From the NCBI GenBank assembly GCA_023409265.1, contig JAEYHZ010000038.1:62001-126000 (forward strand): a stretch of 64,000 nt of DNA, written 5' to 3'. Of this stretch, positions 62,801 through 64,000 are shown piece by piece. The notes beneath the pieces were generated by a model, which did no database searches, had not been told where the DNA came from, and worked only from the letters and a program-made list of their open reading frames with translations. Numbering within the stretch: the stretch's first letter is position 1; each line of letters begins with the position of its first letter. A program made the position numbers and the translations under genes. This DNA is from Bacillota bacterium (GTDB lineage: Bacteria; Bacillota; Clostridia; Acetivibrionales; DSM-1351).

Positions 62801-63414
62801 GGGCATATGATATTGGTTATGGCGGACTTGACCATGTACTGGCGTCAGGTGATGATGTCAATGTTCTGGTATTTGATACTGAAATTTATTCAAATACAGG
62901 AGGTCAGGCTTCAAAAGCTACTCCTACCTCGGCAATTGCCAAGTTTGCATCCTCAGGTAAGAAAGCAGCTAAAAAGGATCTGGCAGCTCAAATGATGACT
63001 TATGGCAATGTCTATGTGGCTCAGGTAGGTATTGGCGCAGACAGAAATCAGTTATTGAAGGCAATTGCTGAAGCAGAAGCCTACAAGGGTCCATCAATAA
63101 TCATTGCATATGCACCATGTATAAGCCATGGTATTAAGGACGGCATGGGAAGAAGTATTGCCAACAGTGCAAATGCAGTATCTACAGGCTACTGGCATTT
63201 GTTCAGGTATAATCCTGATCTGAAGCAGCAGGGCAAGAATCCTTTCAGCCTTGACTCAAAAGAACCAAACTCCAGCTTCAGAGATTTCCTCATGAACCAG
63301 GTAAGATTCTCATCTCTTGCCAAAGAGTTCCCGGATGAAGCTGAGCTGTTATTCAACATGGTAGAGGAACACGCCAGGGAGAAATATCAGAGACTTAAGA
63401 AAATGGCCGAATAA
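59887..63414 (+). CDS. nifJ: Pyruvate:ferredoxin (flavodoxin) oxidoreductase
   Basis: The 1175-residue single-chain enzyme converts pyruvate and CoA to acetyl-CoA, CO2 and reduced ferredoxin, a central step of clostridial fermentation. It has YPITPSSNMAE at the start, 4Fe-4S motifs CIQCNICSLVCPH (about 689) and CTGCGNCADVCP (about 745), CAGCGETPY, and a TPP-binding region GDGWAYDIGYGG with NTGGQASK. GGGGTGAT precedes the ATG and an intrinsic terminator follows. Length is typical. Confidence 0.97.
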   Translation: MSKIKMTVDGNTAAAYVAYAYTDVAAIYPITPSSNMAESVDEWSAKGKKNIFGQKVRVVEMQSEAGAAGTLHGSLQAGALTTTFTASQGLLLMIPNMYKVSGELLPAVFHVSARAIATQALSIFGDHQDVMAARQTGVVMLASGSVQEVMDLAPVAHLAAIKGRLPFLHFFDGFRTSHEIQKIEALEYDDLASLVDYQALKEFRDRALSPNHPVTRGTAQNPDVYFQNREASNPFYDNIVNVVEEYMNKVGDLTGRKHGLFDYYGAADAENIIIAMGSITDVIEETIDYLNNNGEKYGLVKVHLYRPFSVKHLLNVIPKTVKKIAVLDRTKEPGAIGEPLYLDVKAAYYGIENSPLIVGGRFGLASKDTTPAHIKAVYDNLKQPSPKDRFTIGIVDDVTYTSLDINDHINAAPKSTYKCLFWGLGSDGTVGANKQAIKIIGDHTDKYCQAYFAYDSKKSGGVTMSHLRFGDEKIKSSYLVHEADYIACHNQSYVNSYDLLKGIKNGGTFVLNCLWDEKELEEHLPAEIKRQIARNNVQFYTVNAYTIAENIGLGNRINMIMQAAFFKLANIIPLEDAVRYLKEGVVKSYGKKGEKVVKINQDAIDKGIDSIVKINVPDSWKDAQDTSNTQIEEPDYVKNILRPTNVMRGEDIPVSTFVGMEDGTIPNGTTAYEKRGIAVNVPEWIPENCIQCNICSLVCPHAVIRPTLATDEEMADAPDTFVTRKAVGKGLEPYQFRIQISPMDCTGCGNCADVCPAKEKALVMKKLSTQTESEIPNYDFSTTKVSYKGGNFGNKTIKDSQFRKPLYEFSGACAGCGETPYIKLVTQLFGDRMMIANATGCSSIWGASFPVSAYTVNNEGKGPAWANSLFEDNAEFGYGFYLGTKQIRERIGDIALQLSGMDIDDNLKTKLNAWVDSVEDGEASKGASEDLLEAIKGYSPKDQLQTQLIAELLEKQDYLVKRSIWIVGGDGWAYDIGYGGLDHVLASGDDVNVLVFDTEIYSNTGGQASKATPTSAIAKFASSGKKAAKKDLAAQMMTYGNVYVAQVGIGADRNQLLKAIAEAEAYKGPSIIIAYAPCISHGIKDGMGRSIANSANAVSTGYWHLFRYNPDLKQQGKNPFSLDSKEPNSSFRDFLMNQVRFSSLAKEFPDEAELLFNMVEEHAREKYQRLKKMAE

Positions 63415-63453
63415 GCAGATAAATCATTAATATCACTGCTCTTAAAGGCATAT

Positions 63454-63490
63454 AAAAAGGTGGCCCTAAAACAAAGTGCCACCTTTTTTT
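63454..63490 (+). terminator. Terminator of the PFOR gene
   Basis: AAAAAGGTGGC (63454-63464) pairs with GCCACCTTTTT (63478-63488), with T residues continuing. It lies 40 bases past the stop codon. Confidence 0.9.
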
Positions 63491-63953
63491 GCATCTCTTA
63501 CAGTGATACTTCTAGTCCTTAAATTTTGGTTAAAAGTTTATACCAGACAACAAGAAAATTCGCTGCGCCTCAGATTTTTAGTGCTCGTTCAGCTGTTACT
63601 CATCCGAACTTTGTTCAACCGCTTTTATTGTAACTAATAGTACAGCAGGTCTAAACCACTATAAAATCTTTTTCCTTGAGCACTTTTACTTTCCAATTTT
63701 TCTCCGGCGAGGTATAATATTGCAAGAAAACAATGTATTAACATACTTGGTGAGCCCCAACTATTTAGAGAAGTTTTCCTGCATGTCAAAGTAACCTATT
63801 TCCGTAAATTAGGTTGCAGGCAGAGTTTCTGAAAGGCAGATACTATTTGAAATTTTATGGTAATTTATCTTCAATTTGAAGAAACCTGGTCTTATGGGTA
63901 TCATTCATGATTCTGAACTATTTGAATATAAGATGAAAAGAGGTAAATAAAAA
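63491..63953. other. Non-coding region after PFOR
   Basis: I see no gene. TATAAT at 63713-63718 with TTCCAA 16 bases upstream may be a promoter for the gene that starts at 63954, though it is far from it. Confidence 0.35.
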
Positions 63954-64000
63954 ATGGTGCATTTAGTATATTGCGATAATACCGGCAAAAAAAGTGAACA
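63954..64000 (+). CDS. Start of a protein gene, cut by the window edge
   Basis: ATG at 63954 follows AGAGGT at 9 bases and reads MVHLVYCDNTGKKSE before the window ends. The frame is open. The N-terminus resembles that of small ASCH/EVE-like domain proteins of clostridia as I recall them, but 15 residues are too few for a firm call. Confidence 0.5.
   Translation, partial: MVHLVYCDNTGKKSE

Overview
The window looks like chromosome from a low-GC, strictly anaerobic, plant-polysaccharide-degrading clostridium of the Ruminiclostridium type. The evidence is a single-chain pyruvate:ferredoxin oxidoreductase, a DUF3787 protein, YesMN-type two-component systems, ATPase-less CUT1 sugar importers, several glycoside hydrolases, strong AGGAGG-type ribosome binding sites and frequent intrinsic terminators. 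The species is inferred; there is no rRNA or tRNA to confirm it. Almost all genes lie on the minus strand.

Layout. 0-11 kb: oligoendopeptidase F, a DUF362 ferredoxin-like protein, the fused 3' remnants of two lost divergent genes, a formate/nitrite channel, a BirA-controlled biotin transporter (bioY) with a DUF1284 gene, then a nickel/cobalt ECF importer (cbiM/nikMN, cbiQ, cbiO) followed by DUF3842, the nickel-binding protein CooT and a TPR protein. 11-18.4 kb: manA and two ABC-2 exporter systems. The second is headed by a PadR repressor and a DUF2812 gene, with a PadR-type palindrome between the promoter -35 and -10. 18.8-24 kb: a secreted transglutaminase-like protein, a membrane-anchored 5'-nucleotidase-like protein and a frameshifted VOC gene. 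24-36 kb: an alpha-galactoside locus (YesM, YesN, binding protein, two permeases, a GH39-like CBM protein, GH36). 36-48.7 kb: an SDR, an AraC regulator, a DMT exporter, a secreted charged protein beside an OmpR-type two-component system, DedA, a methionine-rich ferritin-like protein, a GH2 enzyme, an orphan LytTR regulator and a beta-helix protein. 48.7-59 kb: a beta-galactoside locus (GH42, AraC, two permeases, binding protein, YesN, YesM). 59.6-63.4 kb: DUF3787 and PFOR.

The two sugar loci share one plan. A YesM kinase and YesN regulator sit upstream of a lipoprotein-permease-permease importer without its own ATPase, and glycosidases lie downstream or nearby. Together with manA they suggest use of galactose-containing hemicellulose (galactomannan or galactan). 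The metal locus suggests nickel uptake linked to nickel handling inside the cell.

The most unusual feature is a superfamily of short dispersed inverted-repeat elements, with seven copies in this window: three long (159-276 bp) and one mini copy of type A, one full and one mini copy of type B, and one type C. They have quite different terminal repeats but share a collinear core (GTCGTC, a small hairpin, CCGCCTTG or CCGCCTCG, then CAAAATATCTCG in A and C). They show compensatory base changes in stems, and every copy lies just upstream of a start codon. I recognise no described family that matches.
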